Notes: generated by a model from the sequence alone, not told the origin. DNA of 64,000 nt from Chryseobacterium sp. JV274 (GCF_903969135.1 NZ_LR824569.1:1054001-1118000); one strand, 5' to 3'. Counted from the stretch's first letter, positions 1-8,554 are shown. Numbers and translations: made by a program.

Positions 1-359
1 TCATGAGGATGCTGTGCTACTGCATAATCCAGGTTATTCTGAATCATCAGCATGATCGCTTTTGCCTGCTCAGATTGTCCCGGATAATCTGTGATAGGTC
101 TCGCCTTCATTTCATAGTCCGGACGGAAGCGGTACATATAAATTCTTCCGTAATCTTCCAGTTCCTGCTTAAATTCAGGAATCAGTTCTGCATGAAACTG
201 AGGATCAAAATAACGTAGTGCATTCTTCAATGCCAGTTTTTTCTCTTCCTCCCCCAGGATTTCTTTACGCTTTGGAGCATGGTTGATATTGGTCTCGTAT
301 GGTTTTGGTTGTGGCAGCTGATTAGGAATCCCCTGCTGTATCTGTTCTTGAAATGTCAT
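1..359 (-). CDS. hutU: Urocanate hydratase, N-terminal part (runs off left edge)
   Basis: Urocanate hydratase adds water to urocanate to give 4-imidazolone-5-propionate in the cytoplasmic histidine-degradation (Hut) pathway. Only about 119 codons are visible; the frame starts at the ATG complementary to 357-359 and continues past base 1. The translated N terminus carries the stretches NALRYF, YGRIYMYRFRP and, at the edge, LDYAVAQHPHE, which I recognise from this family. The NAD-binding core lies outside the window, so integrity cannot be judged. No other hut gene is visible on this side. Confidence 0.85.
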   Translation of the reverse strand, partial: MTFQEQIQQGIPNQLPQPKPYETNINHAPKRKEILGEEEKKLALKNALRYFDPQFHAELIPEFKQELEDYGRIYMYRFRPDYEMKARPITDYPGQSEQAKAIMLMIQNNLDYAVAQHPH

Positions 360-536
360 ATTGCTATTTAAAGGTCTATGTTGAAACAATGTTTGAAGTT
401 TTAAAGATATTCAAATTAGAAAATATAGGCAAGTGAAAGGATGAAAATGGCTTCAGCTTATGGTTTATACAAAATTATCGAATCCGGATATTAATCACAA
501 TCTCCTCTTAAATACTATATTTGAATAAACGAACTT

Positions 537-1080
537 CAATTCCCCTCCTCCGGAGGGGTGGATTTCAAAGTGCGAGCTTTGAAAGACGGGGTGGTTTAAA
601 ACACAACAATGAAAGAAATCCTCACCATCATCAACGGAATTCCGATCCGCAGGAATTTCGTTGAGAACCTGCCCTACAACCCCTATTTAAAAATATTATT
701 AAAAGAAAAACGTAAAGCCCGGATCTTGGGTGAAGTGATCTTTTGGAGAAAAGTCCGTGCTAAAAATTTTCATACAATTGATTTTGACAGACAAAGAATT
801 ATTGGAAATTATATTGTTGATTTCTATGTAAAAAATTTGGGTCTTATCATTGAGATTGACGGTTCAAGCCATGATAAGAAAGAAGTTTATGATGGGATAA
901 GGGAGGAATATCTTGAGTCATTAGGACTGCTTATTTTCAGAATTACAGATTTTGATGTGAGGAATCATCTGAGTGTGGTGATGAAGGAGCTGGAGGATTT
1001 TATTGTGCTGTACTATGGAACCACCCCGTCTTCAAAAATTCTTTGAATTTTGAATCCACCCCTCCAAGAGAGGGGAATTG
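537..1080 (+). mobile_element. DUF559-carrying element with about 64-bp inverted ends
   Basis: Bases 537-600 and the reverse complement of 1017-1080 align over nearly their whole length. Both begin CAATTCCCCT, then AGGGGTGGATT, and end AGACGGGGTGGTT, with a diverged middle. Each arm can fold on itself: on the left, 542-558 is a 7-bp stem CCCCTCC/GGAGGGG and TTTCAAAG pairs with CTTTGAAA further in. The arms enclose a single gene, and the right arm supplies its last codons. This resembles a MITE or REP-like unit with a passenger nuclease. I see no transposase and no clear target-site duplication. Confidence 0.6.
609..1046 (+). CDS. DUF559 domain endonuclease-like protein
   Basis: This 145-aa protein matches the DUF559 / very-short-patch-repair-like endonuclease fold. 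The core of a PD-(D/E)XK nuclease is visible: D71 in IVDFY, then E82 and D84 in IIEIDGSSH, with H88 following. Residues 1-45 form the basic N-terminal helix region (LKEKRKARILGEVIFW) typical of the family. The last eight residues (TTPSSKIL) are encoded inside the right inverted arm of the surrounding element, so the natural C terminus was probably set by the repeat. No methylase or mismatch-repair partner is adjacent. The substrate is unknown. Start chosen at the first ATG after the left arm. Confidence 0.8.
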   Translation: MKEILTIINGIPIRRNFVENLPYNPYLKILLKEKRKARILGEVIFWRKVRAKNFHTIDFDRQRIIGNYIVDFYVKNLGLIIEIDGSSHDKKEVYDGIREEYLESLGLLIFRITDFDVRNHLSVVMKELEDFIVLYYGTTPSSKIL

Positions 1081-1108
1081 TCTTACTAAAAGAAGTCGTT
1101 ATTCAACA

Positions 1109-1136
1109 TAAAAAACCTCACTGAAATTCAGCAAGG
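1109..1136 (-). terminator. Rho-independent terminator of the acidic-protein gene
   Basis: On the minus strand CCTTGCTGAA and TTCAGTGAGG pair around a short loop and are followed by TTTTTTA. It lies 22 bases past the stop of the gene at 1158-1451. Confidence 0.65.
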
Positions 1137-1157
1137 CTAGTCTGTTATCATCAAATT

Positions 1158-1451
1158 TTAGGTTAAAACATCATCATTTTCTTCTTCATGGTCATCTTCA
1201 TTATCGCTGAGACTCCAGTAGTTGTTCTCTTCATCTTCTTCCCCTATTTCTTCCATTTCATCATCGTCATCGGCTCCTGGAATATCTAAGCCTTTATCTA
1301 TTTTATCCTCATCAAAATCTTCATCTAAAATAGGATTGCCGTCTCCATCAAGCGAAATATGCTTTTCTCTCTTAAATATATCTTCATTAGGGTTATAATC
1401 CATCTGTTCTAACCTCTTGTTCTGTTGATTAATATTTTTCTCTGGTGCCAT
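1158..1451 (-). CDS. Hypothetical highly acidic protein
   Basis: A 97-aa protein of unknown function. It has no signal peptide or membrane segment. The second half is almost entirely Asp/Glu, including DDDDEMEEIGEEDEE near residues 61-75, so it is probably disordered and strongly negative. Residues 33-43 (SLDGDGNPILD) look like a short ordered or calcium-loop-like patch, but no EF-hand can be claimed. A -7 element TATTTTTG lies at 1485-1492 upstream, and a terminator follows, so it is probably a single-gene unit. Confidence 0.65.
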   Translation of the reverse strand: MAPEKNINQQNKRLEQMDYNPNEDIFKREKHISLDGDGNPILDEDFDEDKIDKGLDIPGADDDDEMEEIGEEDEENNYWSLSDNEDDHEEENDDVLT

Positions 1452-1484
1452 GATGTTTAAGATTTTAGGTTTATATAATCAGAA

Positions 1485-1492
1485 CAAAAATA
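1485..1492 (-). promoter_or_regulatory. Bacteroidota -7 promoter element TATTTTTG
   Basis: The minus strand reads TATTTTTG, an exact match to TAnnTTTG, about 33 bases before the ATG at 1451. I see no convincing -33 TTTG at the usual spacing, so confidence is limited. Confidence 0.45.
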
Positions 1493-1500
1493 ATTCCAAG

Positions 1501-2487
1501 TTATAATGAATGGGCAGAATAAACGTCAGGATTTGCACAATACTGCATTTTTTCATTTTTCGAAAAAGCAATGATATTTCCTGCAGCCAGTCTTGCCATC
1601 CCGTTTCGGGCTTCAATAGTGGCAGAACCAATGTGTGGCAAGATACAAACAGTTGAAAGTTCAAGAATAGGATCGTCTGTTGACATAGGTTCCGGGTTGG
1701 TAACATCAAGACCCGCTCCCCAGATTTTCTGATCAACCAACGCCTGGTACAAATCTTTCTGATTGTGGAAACCACCTCTGGCGGTATTGATGAAAATAGC
1801 ATCCGGCTTCATCTGTTCAAATATAGACTCATTGAATAATTCTTTATGTTCAGGAGTAAAATTGGCATGAACACTCAATACATCCGAGTTTTTGATCAGC
1901 TCTTCAAAAGAAACATAAGCTGCTCCCAATTCCAGTTCCGCTTCTTCATTATGATGACGGTTGTGATAAATGATATTCATTCCAAAAGCTTTCTTAGATT
2001 TCTCAGCCATTTCATAACCGATACGACCAAGTCCAAAAATCCCCAGGGTTTTCCCATAAAGCTCCTGTCCTAAAGCATGCAAAGGATCAAATGTACCCCA
2101 GCTTCCATCTTTTACTTTCCGGAAATTGAAGCTTGCTCTTCTCGCTACGGACTGCATGAGTAAAAAAGCAACGTCTGAAGTTGCCCTGCTCAAAACATCA
2201 GGAGTATTGCCCACCGGAATATTCCTTTGGGTAGCTTCTTTGATATCTACATGATCGAACCCAACAGAATATAAAGCAATGGCTTTCACATTGGGGCAGG
2301 CTTCAAAGAAATTCTTGTCATATTTAAATTCTGCGCCAATACTTAAAATAGTATCGGTATTTTTACAGTAATTCAGCCATTCTTTATAAGAAAGGTTTTC
2401 TTTTTCAGCAACTGTAATTTCCAGTCCTGCTTCTTCCAGCATTTTAATTCCTGTTTCGGGAATTTTTTTATTGATAAAGACTTTCAT
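1501..2487 (-). CDS. D-isomer-specific 2-hydroxyacid dehydrogenase
   Basis: NAD(P)-dependent cytoplasmic reductase of the D-2-hydroxyacid dehydrogenase family, interconverting 2-oxoacids such as glyoxylate, hydroxypyruvate or pyruvate with D-2-hydroxyacids. At 328 aa it has normal family length. The dinucleotide-binding loop is GLGRIG at 152-157. The catalytic triad appears intact: R237 in NTARGG, E266 in NPEP and H285 in LPHIGSAT. The arrangement is closer to glyoxylate/hydroxypyruvate reductases than to phosphoglycerate dehydrogenase, because there is no C-terminal ACT domain and no serine-pathway neighbour. The true substrate cannot be read from sequence. Confidence 0.9.
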   Translation of the reverse strand: MKVFINKKIPETGIKMLEEAGLEITVAEKENLSYKEWLNYCKNTDTILSIGAEFKYDKNFFEACPNVKAIALYSVGFDHVDIKEATQRNIPVGNTPDVLSRATSDVAFLLMQSVARRASFNFRKVKDGSWGTFDPLHALGQELYGKTLGIFGLGRIGYEMAEKSKKAFGMNIIYHNRHHNEEAELELGAAYVSFEELIKNSDVLSVHANFTPEHKELFNESIFEQMKPDAIFINTARGGFHNQKDLYQALVDQKIWGAGLDVTNPEPMSTDDPILELSTVCILPHIGSATIEARNGMARLAAGNIIAFSKNEKMQYCANPDVYSAHSL

Positions 2488-2510
2488 CGTTATGGATTAA
2501 TGATTCTAAA

Positions 2511-2540
2511 TAAAAAACCTCACTCGCAAAAAGTAAGGTT
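2511..2540 (-). terminator. Terminator after the small gene at 2562
   Basis: On the minus strand AACCTTACT pairs with AGTGAGGTT (one mismatch) and is followed by TTTTTTATTT. It sits just downstream of the stop at 2562 and before the dehydrogenase start. Confidence 0.6.
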
Positions 2541-2561
2541 CCTGAACTTTAATATTAAAAA

Positions 2562-2825
2562 TTATTTCTTTTCATATGAACGGTCATTGTTCTTCTCCCA
2601 GGCTTCAGAAGCAATTTCCTGAATTTCTGTCCAAACTTCTTTCGCAGATTTCTGAGCTTGTGTCATAAATCCCTGTTTGGTCGCTTCCTGATTCCTGCTT
2701 TTCATGTCATGAATGTAATCTTTTACCTGCTGGGAATAACTTTCTGCGTTATATCCCGGATTATTATTCAGGTTTTTCTGAAGATTACTAAAATCATGTG
2801 ACGCTTTGAATCTGTTCGTATCCAT
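2562..2825 (-). CDS. Hypothetical small soluble protein
   Basis: An 87-aa protein of unknown function, polar and probably helical, with no signal peptide or cysteine. The frame stays open upstream to another ATG at 2855. I prefer the ATG at 2825 (MDTNRFKASHDF) because the extra ten residues look like untranslated leader. The C terminus is charged (ENNDRSYEKK-like). It is followed by its own terminator at 2511-2540 and is read alone. No domain recognised; sequence character resembles small stress-related proteins of this genus, but that is only an impression. Confidence 0.6.
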   Translation of the reverse strand: MDTNRFKASHDFSNLQKNLNNNPGYNAESYSQQVKDYIHDMKSRNQEATKQGFMTQAQKSAKEVWTEIQEIASEAWEKNNDRSYEKK

Positions 2826-2897
2826 AATAATAGATTTTAGTGATTGGGTTCTCATATGAGTCCAATTTTCATTCCGAAATGAGTTAAAATATTTTAA

Positions 2898-2983
2898 ATT
2901 TTGGCTAAGCCGATAGAATGTATGTTGATAAAAAAACGGACTCCCTTCGTCTCCGCTCAGGATGATAGTCCGTTCCTATTGAT
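2898..2983. repeat. GGCTTTAGCC-type palindromic repeat, copy A
   Basis: About 86 bp starting TTTTGGCTAAGCCG and ending TCCGTTCCTATTGA. The core reads ACGGACTCCCTTCG then CGCTCAGGATGATAGTCCGT, so ACGGACT and AGTCCGT can pair. It matches copies at 11027-11099, 19277-19363, 34665-34733 and 58541-58625. Confidence 0.8.
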
Positions 2984-3040
2984 AAGATTGGTATTCGATG
3001 GAACTGGTCTCAAACACCAGTTCTTCTGCTAATTCCGTTA

Positions 3041-3691
3041 TTATTGGTTGGTATTTCCAAGCATCGGCACAAATTTATAAGCCCCGAATTCTTCTTTTTC
3101 AAATTCTGTAGGACCTATTTTGGTAAATCTGTATAAAACCTGTTCATCCGTAGGTCCCAATGGAATTACCATTATTCCTCCGATGTTCAATTGTTTTAAA
3201 AGTTCTGTTGGTAAGGTAGAAGCACCGCAGGTTACAATAATTTTATCAAATGGAGCAAAAGTAGGAAGCCCGGCAAAGCCATCTCCAAAGCTCTGAAATT
3301 TTGGAAACAGATGAAGTTCTCTGAGTTTCTTTTTAGAAAAGTCAAACAGGTCTTTCTGTCTTTCAACCGTATATACATGAGCTTTCATTGCTATTAAAAC
3401 AGCCGTCTGATATCCGCATCCGGTACCAATCTCCAGTACTTTTTCTCCTGGTTTTACCTGCAGCAGCTCAGATTGTTCTGCAACCGTTGAAGGATGGGAA
3501 ATGGTCTGATGTGCGAGAATGGGAAATGCCCTGTCTTCATAGGCAAAGTCTTCAAAAATACTTTCGATAAAAAGGTGTCTCGGAACTTCACTCATCGCCC
3601 GAAGTACATTTTCATCCGAAATTCCAATTCTCTGTCGAAGATATTCAACTAAAATCTTTCTTTTTCCTTTATGTACAAACGAATCCTGCAT
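3041..3691 (-). CDS. pcm: Protein-L-isoaspartate O-methyltransferase
   Basis: Repairs age-damaged proteins by methylating L-isoaspartyl and D-aspartyl residues with S-adenosylmethionine in the cytoplasm. The 216-aa length fits the bacterial enzyme. The substrate-binding segment HQTISHPSTVAEQ lies at 61-73 and the SAM-binding motif I VLEIGTGCGYQT follows at about 85-96. A later ITVTCGAS-like strand near residue 152 fits the post-II region. The gene stands alone, with about 100 bp before the next gene on either side. Confidence 0.93.
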   Translation of the reverse strand: MQDSFVHKGKRKILVEYLRQRIGISDENVLRAMSEVPRHLFIESIFEDFAYEDRAFPILAHQTISHPSTVAEQSELLQVKPGEKVLEIGTGCGYQTAVLIAMKAHVYTVERQKDLFDFSKKKLRELHLFPKFQSFGDGFAGLPTFAPFDKIIVTCGASTLPTELLKQLNIGGIMVIPLGPTDEQVLYRFTKIGPTEFEKEEFGAYKFVPMLGNTNQ

Positions 3692-3793
3692 TTGACAAAA
3701 GTAAGAAATTAGAAATTAGATTTTACAAATTGGAGAAAAGAATTATCCACAAAAAAGAAGCAATCAAAAAAATGACTGCTTTATTTTTGTTTC

Positions 3794-4441
3794 TTAATTC
3801 CATTTTATAGGATAAGGTCCGTAAAACGCGCTAAAGGTATTATCAGCACATCTTTTTCTGACGAAAAAGTTATAGTTCTGGGTTTTACTTAGTCCTGTAT
3901 AGATGGCTTTTTGACCTGCAATTGTTAACTGTCCACTCGCAGGAGGTGCCGAACTTATCGTTAAAACAGTTTCATATGCAGAAACACCATCATTATCCCA
4001 GGATACTGTAGCATCAAAAGTAGAAGAAAGCGTGGAGGAAGTCGTTTTGGTATACGTTGCATACGCTGGCTGTACACAAGTTGTCGTACTACTTGCCAAA
4101 ACAGTAATAGGTCCCGCCCAGTTGCTCCGGCCATTGTCTATTCCGCAGTTTTTTCTTACGTAAAGGTCATATTTATTATTCTTATACAATGGAAGACTAT
4201 AGGAATTCTTATAGGTTACAACTGTGGTTCCATTTCCTAAAGTAAAACCTTGCTCTCCATACTGTATTTCATAATATCCTTCGCCCTGGCTAATCATATT
4301 CCAGGAAAGCTGGTTACTTCCTTTTTCAAATATCAAATTTTCTGGAGTTCCACATTTAGCCTGCGGGTCATATGGACTATCTCCTATACATCCGGCAGTA
4401 CATAATCCTAAGATAAGTAATATCGAAATTATTCTTTTCAT
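3794..4441 (-). CDS. Lipoprotein with fibronectin type III-like repeats
   Basis: A 215-aa surface or periplasmic lipoprotein. The N terminus MKRIISILLILGLCTAGC has a lipobox with the acylated Cys at position 18. Two related beta-sandwich-like segments follow, about 30-118 and 118-215. Each starts near a cysteine (KCGTPENL, TCVQPAY), contains a W (SWNM, SWDN) and ends with a YDLYVRKNCG / YNFFVRKRCA motif, which is typical of Fn3 repeats in Flavobacteriia secreted proteins. The function is unknown; it could be a carbohydrate- or protein-binding module without a catalytic partner. Confidence 0.75.
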   Translation of the reverse strand: MKRIISILLILGLCTAGCIGDSPYDPQAKCGTPENLIFEKGSNQLSWNMISQGEGYYEIQYGEQGFTLGNGTTVVTYKNSYSLPLYKNNKYDLYVRKNCGIDNGRSNWAGPITVLASSTTTCVQPAYATYTKTTSSTLSSTFDATVSWDNDGVSAYETVLTISSAPPASGQLTIAGQKAIYTGLSKTQNYNFFVRKRCADNTFSAFYGPYPIKWN

Positions 4442-4548
4442 CGTTATTTTTCTGACCGTGAATTTACTGTAATTTCTTTAATGAATAAATGTGCTCAACC
4501 TTGAATATTTCCAAGTGAAAAGTCATGTATTTTATAAATGTACATTCA

Positions 4549-4556
4549 CTATCTTT
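4549..4556 (+). promoter_or_regulatory. Probable -7 promoter element TATCTTTA
   Basis: TATCTTTA is one base off the TAnnTTTG consensus and lies 19 bases before the ATG at 4576. It overlaps a possible earlier start at 4525, which would then be upstream of the transcript. This supports the later start. Confidence 0.45.
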
Positions 4557-4575
4557 ACAAAAATTTAATACAGCT

Positions 4576-5538
4576 ATGTTAAAAGCAGGTTTGGTAGGTG
4601 CCGGACACTTGGGGAAAATACATTTAAAACTTCTTAATCAATCAGATAGATATGAATTTGTAGGTTTCCATGATAAAGATGTTGAAAACGGAAAGAAATT
4701 AGAAGCCGAATTCGGATATAAATATTTTGAAAATTTTGATGAATTGCTTGAGCAGATTGACGTGCTTGATATTGTCACTCCCACAGTTTATCATTATGAT
4801 TATGCTTTAAAAGCCATTGAAAAAGGGCTGCATTTCTTTATTGAAAAACCGGTAACCCAGACTCTTGAGCAGGCAGAAGAAATTTTACGTTTATGCCAGG
4901 AAAAAGGAATTAAAGCACAGGTAGGACACGTTGAGAGATACAATCCTGCTTTTATTGCCACTAAGGAATATATCAGCAATCCGATGTTTATTGAAATCCA
5001 CAGACTGGCAGAATTCAATCCCCGCGGGACAGACGTTTCTGTAGTACTGGACCTTATGATCCATGATCTGGATATTCTATTGAGCATGGCTAAATCTAAG
5101 GTTAAAAACATTCATGCAAGCGGTGTTTGTGTGGTAAGCAAGACTCCGGATATCGCCAATGCAAGGATAGAGTTTGAAAACGGATGTGTTGCCAATCTTA
5201 CGACTTCCAGAATTTCTATGAAGGCGATGAGAAAAAGCAGATTCTTCCAGAAAGATGCTTATATCTCTGTAGACTTCCTTGAGAAAAAGGCCGAAGTGAT
5301 CAGAATGAAAGATGCTCCTGAAAACCCTACTCCATTTGATATGATCATTGAAAATGCAGATGGAGAAAAGAATCAGATCTTGTTTGAATACCCAAATATT
5401 CAGTCCAACAATGCTATTTTGGATGAGTTAAATTCTTTCGCAGATGCCATCACCAGTGGTAAAAATGTAGAGGTTTCTCTTGAAGACGGAACTGAAGCAT
5501 TGAAAATTGCTTTGCAAATCATGAAGCTGATCAGCTAA
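4576..5538 (+). CDS. Gfo/Idh/MocA family oxidoreductase
   Basis: A 320-aa NAD(P)-dependent sugar or inositol-type dehydrogenase of the Gfo/Idh/MocA family, cytoplasmic. The Rossmann loop GAGHLG is at 8-13 and the family signature EKP at 90-92, followed by the substrate-binding domain with VGHVERYNPAF near 116-126. A still earlier ATG at 4525 exists, but the Rossmann fold begins directly at the ATG at 4576, and a promoter-like TATCTTTA sits between the two. Neighbours are unrelated, so the substrate cannot be inferred from context. Confidence 0.88.
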   Translation: MLKAGLVGAGHLGKIHLKLLNQSDRYEFVGFHDKDVENGKKLEAEFGYKYFENFDELLEQIDVLDIVTPTVYHYDYALKAIEKGLHFFIEKPVTQTLEQAEEILRLCQEKGIKAQVGHVERYNPAFIATKEYISNPMFIEIHRLAEFNPRGTDVSVVLDLMIHDLDILLSMAKSKVKNIHASGVCVVSKTPDIANARIEFENGCVANLTTSRISMKAMRKSRFFQKDAYISVDFLEKKAEVIRMKDAPENPTPFDMIIENADGEKNQILFEYPNIQSNNAILDELNSFADAITSGKNVEVSLEDGTEALKIALQIMKLIS

Positions 5539-5879
5539 AAATATGCTGTTTTTATCACAGCCATACATATAGTGCTATCTTATATTCGAAAAATGATTAT
5601 GAGGTAGCATTTTTAGTTTTCAAATAGGCCATTACATTTATCAGGATCTTTAAACTTTAATATTTTTTTCGTTAAAAATTACTGATTTATCAATAAAAAA
5701 TCCTTTTCAAAACAAAAAAACAATATATTTGAAGAACAATTCAATACAATATTGAAAGATTTTGTTTTACATATATGGATATATGACCCCATAAATGATC
5801 TGAATACAGATTCATTTTGTAATGTCGTCATTCATTATAACCTCTAATTATCCTATTATTTTAAACCATTGAAACCATT
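5539..5879. other. 341-bp intergenic region before the GH5 gene
   Basis: AT-rich and without an open frame I would support. It includes a TATATTTG element at 5724-5731, a good -7 match but about 150 bases before the GH5 start and lacking a clear -33 element. A weak hairpin GCTG/CAGC just after 5538 is too short to call a terminator. Confidence 0.4.
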
Positions 5880-7610
5880 ATGAAAAGAGCTATTGTAATA
5901 TCCGTACTTTTATTGTCTCAATTTGGGACATCGCAATTATTAAAGATTTCAGGACAGAAAATCGTTAATGATAAAGGTGAAAATATCCAATTGAGAGGCC
6001 TGGGCCCGGGCGGCTGGATGCTTCAGGAAGGATACATGCTGAAAACAGCTGACTTTGCCGGCCCTCAGTATAAGATTAAGGAAAAAATTGCGGATTTAGT
6101 TGGTGAAGACGGAATGAATGAATTCTACAAAGCTTATCTGAAAAACGGAATCACCAAACAGGATATTGATTTTCTGGCAAAATCCGGATTCAATTCAATA
6201 CGCCTTCCCATGCATTATAATCTTTACACACTTCCGATTGAAAAAGAACCTGTAAAAGGAAAAGATACATGGCTGGAAGAGGGTTTTAAAATGACCGATG
6301 ACCTGCTTCAATGGTGTGCCGTTAATAAAATCTACCTCATCCTGGATCTTCATGCTGCTCCGGGCGGACAGGGAAATGATGTCAATATTTCTGATAATGA
6401 TAAGTCTAAACCTTCACTTTGGGCCAATGAAGAAAATCAGAGAAAAACCATAGCATTCTGGAAAAAACTGGCTGAACGATATAAAGACAGCCCATGGATT
6501 GGCGGCTACGACCTGATTAATGAGCCTAATATTAATTTCACAGGTAAAAACCCTAATGGTACAGATGAAATGTCTAATGCCCCGCTTTGGAAACTTCAGA
6601 AGGATATTACAGCAGCAATCAGAGAGGTTGATAAAAAGCATATAATTTTCATTGAAGGAAACGGCTGGGGGAATAATTATAACGGGCTGCCGGCTATCTG
6701 GGACAATAATATGGCTTTCAGCTTCCATAAATACTGGAACTACAATGATGATCAAACACTGAAATTTGCACTGGATCTCAGAGAAAAGCATAATATGCCT
6801 ATCTGGCTGGGTGAAACAGGTGAAAATTCCAATGTTTGGTTTACTGAGCTAATCCAACTTTTGGATAAACATAATATCGGGTATGCATTCTGGCCGATGA
6901 AAAAGATTGATAATATTGCAGGGATCACCAATGTCAAGATCACACCTGAATATGAAAAACTACTGGATTACTGGAAAAACGGTGGTGAAAAACCGTCTAA
7001 AGAGTATGCAAAAAAAGCTTTACTACAGATTGCTGACAACTATAAACTGAGCAATACAGAAGTCAAAAAAGATGTTATTGATGCGATGTTCAGGCAGACA
7101 ACTGATGCTTCAACAAAGCCATTTAAAAATCATCAGGTTCCGGGAAGGATATTTGCTTCAGAATATGATCTGGGTAAAATGGGTTCTGCCTATCTGGATA
7201 AAGATTTCATTAATCTATGGGTAAGTGACCCTGCCAAAAGATCAGAATGGAACTCCGGACAGCAGATGAGAAATGACGGTGTAGACATTTATAAGTGTAA
7301 TGATCAAATCACCAATCAGTATTATGTGGGGAAAACAGAATCCGGGGAATGGCTCCAGTATACGGTTCAGTCAAAAGGAGACAAAAATTATACATTTGAC
7401 ATCCGCTATGCGGCAGCCAGTGATTCAAAAATAAGGATTGAGACAGCTTCCGGAAAAGTTTTAGCTACCATATTATTAGCTTCCAGTGGAGGAAATGAGA
7501 ACTGGAAAACGGCTTCTGTTAAAAACATCAGCCTTCAGAAGGGGGAAAACAAGATCAGAATATTCTTTGAAAATGATGGGGTCAATCTGAATTATTTTGA
7601 AGTAAAATAG
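5880..7610 (+). CDS. Secreted GH5-type glucanase with C-terminal carbohydrate-binding module
   Basis: A 576-aa secreted glycoside hydrolase of the GH5 (cellulase) superfamily. A signal peptide occupies about residues 1-18. The TIM-barrel domain spans about 25-370. Both catalytic glutamates are visible: the acid/base E215 in YDLINEPN and the nucleophile E312 in IWLGETGEN. The N-terminal GLGPGGWMLQEGYML motif is common in exo-beta-glucanase/endoglucanase members. Residues about 420-576 look like a CBM6-type beta-sandwich (FASEYDLG, ESGEWLQYTV), presumably binding beta-glucan. The gene is read alone and ends in a strong terminator at 7631. Exact GH5 subfamily and substrate are not determined. 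Confidence 0.88.
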   Translation: MKRAIVISVLLLSQFGTSQLLKISGQKIVNDKGENIQLRGLGPGGWMLQEGYMLKTADFAGPQYKIKEKIADLVGEDGMNEFYKAYLKNGITKQDIDFLAKSGFNSIRLPMHYNLYTLPIEKEPVKGKDTWLEEGFKMTDDLLQWCAVNKIYLILDLHAAPGGQGNDVNISDNDKSKPSLWANEENQRKTIAFWKKLAERYKDSPWIGGYDLINEPNINFTGKNPNGTDEMSNAPLWKLQKDITAAIREVDKKHIIFIEGNGWGNNYNGLPAIWDNNMAFSFHKYWNYNDDQTLKFALDLREKHNMPIWLGETGENSNVWFTELIQLLDKHNIGYAFWPMKKIDNIAGITNVKITPEYEKLLDYWKNGGEKPSKEYAKKALLQIADNYKLSNTEVKKDVIDAMFRQTTDASTKPFKNHQVPGRIFASEYDLGKMGSAYLDKDFINLWVSDPAKRSEWNSGQQMRNDGVDIYKCNDQITNQYYVGKTESGEWLQYTVQSKGDKNYTFDIRYAAASDSKIRIETASGKVLATILLASSGGNENWKTASVKNISLQKGENKIRIFFENDGVNLNYFEVK

Positions 7611-7630
7611 TAATAAATATCTTAAATTGC

Positions 7631-7663
7631 AGCTCTCTTTTGGTCTTCAAAGGAGAGCTTTTT
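7631..7663 (+). terminator. Terminator of the GH5 gene
   Basis: AGCTCTCTTTTG and CAAAGGAGAGCT form a 12-bp stem with one G-T pair, followed by TTTTT. It overlaps an upstream ATG at 7640 in the beta-lactamase frame, which argues against translation from there. Confidence 0.8.
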
Positions 7664-7675
7664 AATTTCGGTATT

Positions 7676-8554
7676 ATGAAAAAAACAGCATTTCTTTTTC
7701 TTCTGATTTCTGCATTTACATTTGCTCAGACATCGCTATTGGAACAAAAAATACATTCAATTCTTAAGAACAAAAAAGCAACAGTGGGAGTTTCTGTTCT
7801 GGGTTTTGAAAATGGTTTTACCTATGATAAAAATGCAGATAAGAATCTTCCGATGCAAAGTGTCTTCAAATTCCACATTGCAGCTGCAGTTCTGAATGCT
7901 GTAGATCAGAGAAAGCTTTCGTTAGATCAGAAAATTGTACTGAACAAATCAAATTTACTTGAAAATACATGGTCGCCGCTTCGTGATAAGTATCCGGGAG
8001 GCAATGTTGAAGTTCCGTTAAGTGAAGTGATTGAATATACTGTTGCCAAAAGTGATAATAATGGCTGCGATATTCTTCTTAAGTTATTGGGAGGAACCCA
8101 GCCCGTACAAAAATTCATGGATTCCAAAGGGGTGAAGGGTTTTCAGATCAAATATAATGAAGAGGGAATGCATAAAGACTGGAAGGCTCAGTATGAAAAT
8201 TACAGCACTACAAAATCTGCAGTTCATGTCCTGAAAAAGTTTTATGATGGAAAATTATTATCAAAAAAATCAACAGATTATCTGATGCAGGTAATGCTGT
8301 CTACTTCAACAGGATTAAACAAAATGGTAGAACAACTTCCAAAAAACACTCCTGTGGCCAGAAAAACGGGAGCTTCCGGAAAAAATAAGGCTGGTTTAAC
8401 AGGGGCGGAAAATGAAATTGGCATCGTTACTTTACCAAATGGGACACATTATGCATTAGCTGTATTTGTCAGTAACTCAATGGAAACGGATGCGGTAAAC
8501 TGCAGGATGATTTCTGATATTTCTAAGGAGGTTTGGGAATATTTTAATAAATAA
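7676..8554 (+). CDS. bla: Class A beta-lactamase, PER/CGA-like
   Basis: A 292-aa serine beta-lactamase exported to the periplasm, hydrolysing beta-lactams. The start at 7676 gives a proper signal peptide ending TFAQ; the earlier in-frame ATG at 7640 lies inside a terminator stem. Active-site motifs are complete: S62-V-F-K65 (SxxK), SDN in AKSDNNGCD and KTG in ARKTGASG. The omega loop reads NEEGMHKDW followed by QYENYST, which resembles PER-type rather than TEM-type enzymes. This places it in the extended-spectrum subclass that includes the Chryseobacterium CIA/CGA enzymes. No LysR/AmpR regulator is adjacent, so expression may be constitutive. Confidence 0.9.
   Translation: MKKTAFLFLLISAFTFAQTSLLEQKIHSILKNKKATVGVSVLGFENGFTYDKNADKNLPMQSVFKFHIAAAVLNAVDQRKLSLDQKIVLNKSNLLENTWSPLRDKYPGGNVEVPLSEVIEYTVAKSDNNGCDILLKLLGGTQPVQKFMDSKGVKGFQIKYNEEGMHKDWKAQYENYSTTKSAVHVLKKFYDGKLLSKKSTDYLMQVMLSTSTGLNKMVEQLPKNTPVARKTGASGKNKAGLTGAENEIGIVTLPNGTHYALAVFVSNSMETDAVNCRMISDISKEVWEYFNK

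Noticed and set aside
7640..7675. Longer N terminus for the beta-lactamase
   Set aside because: The upstream start lies within the terminator stem of the GH5 gene and would spoil the signal peptide.
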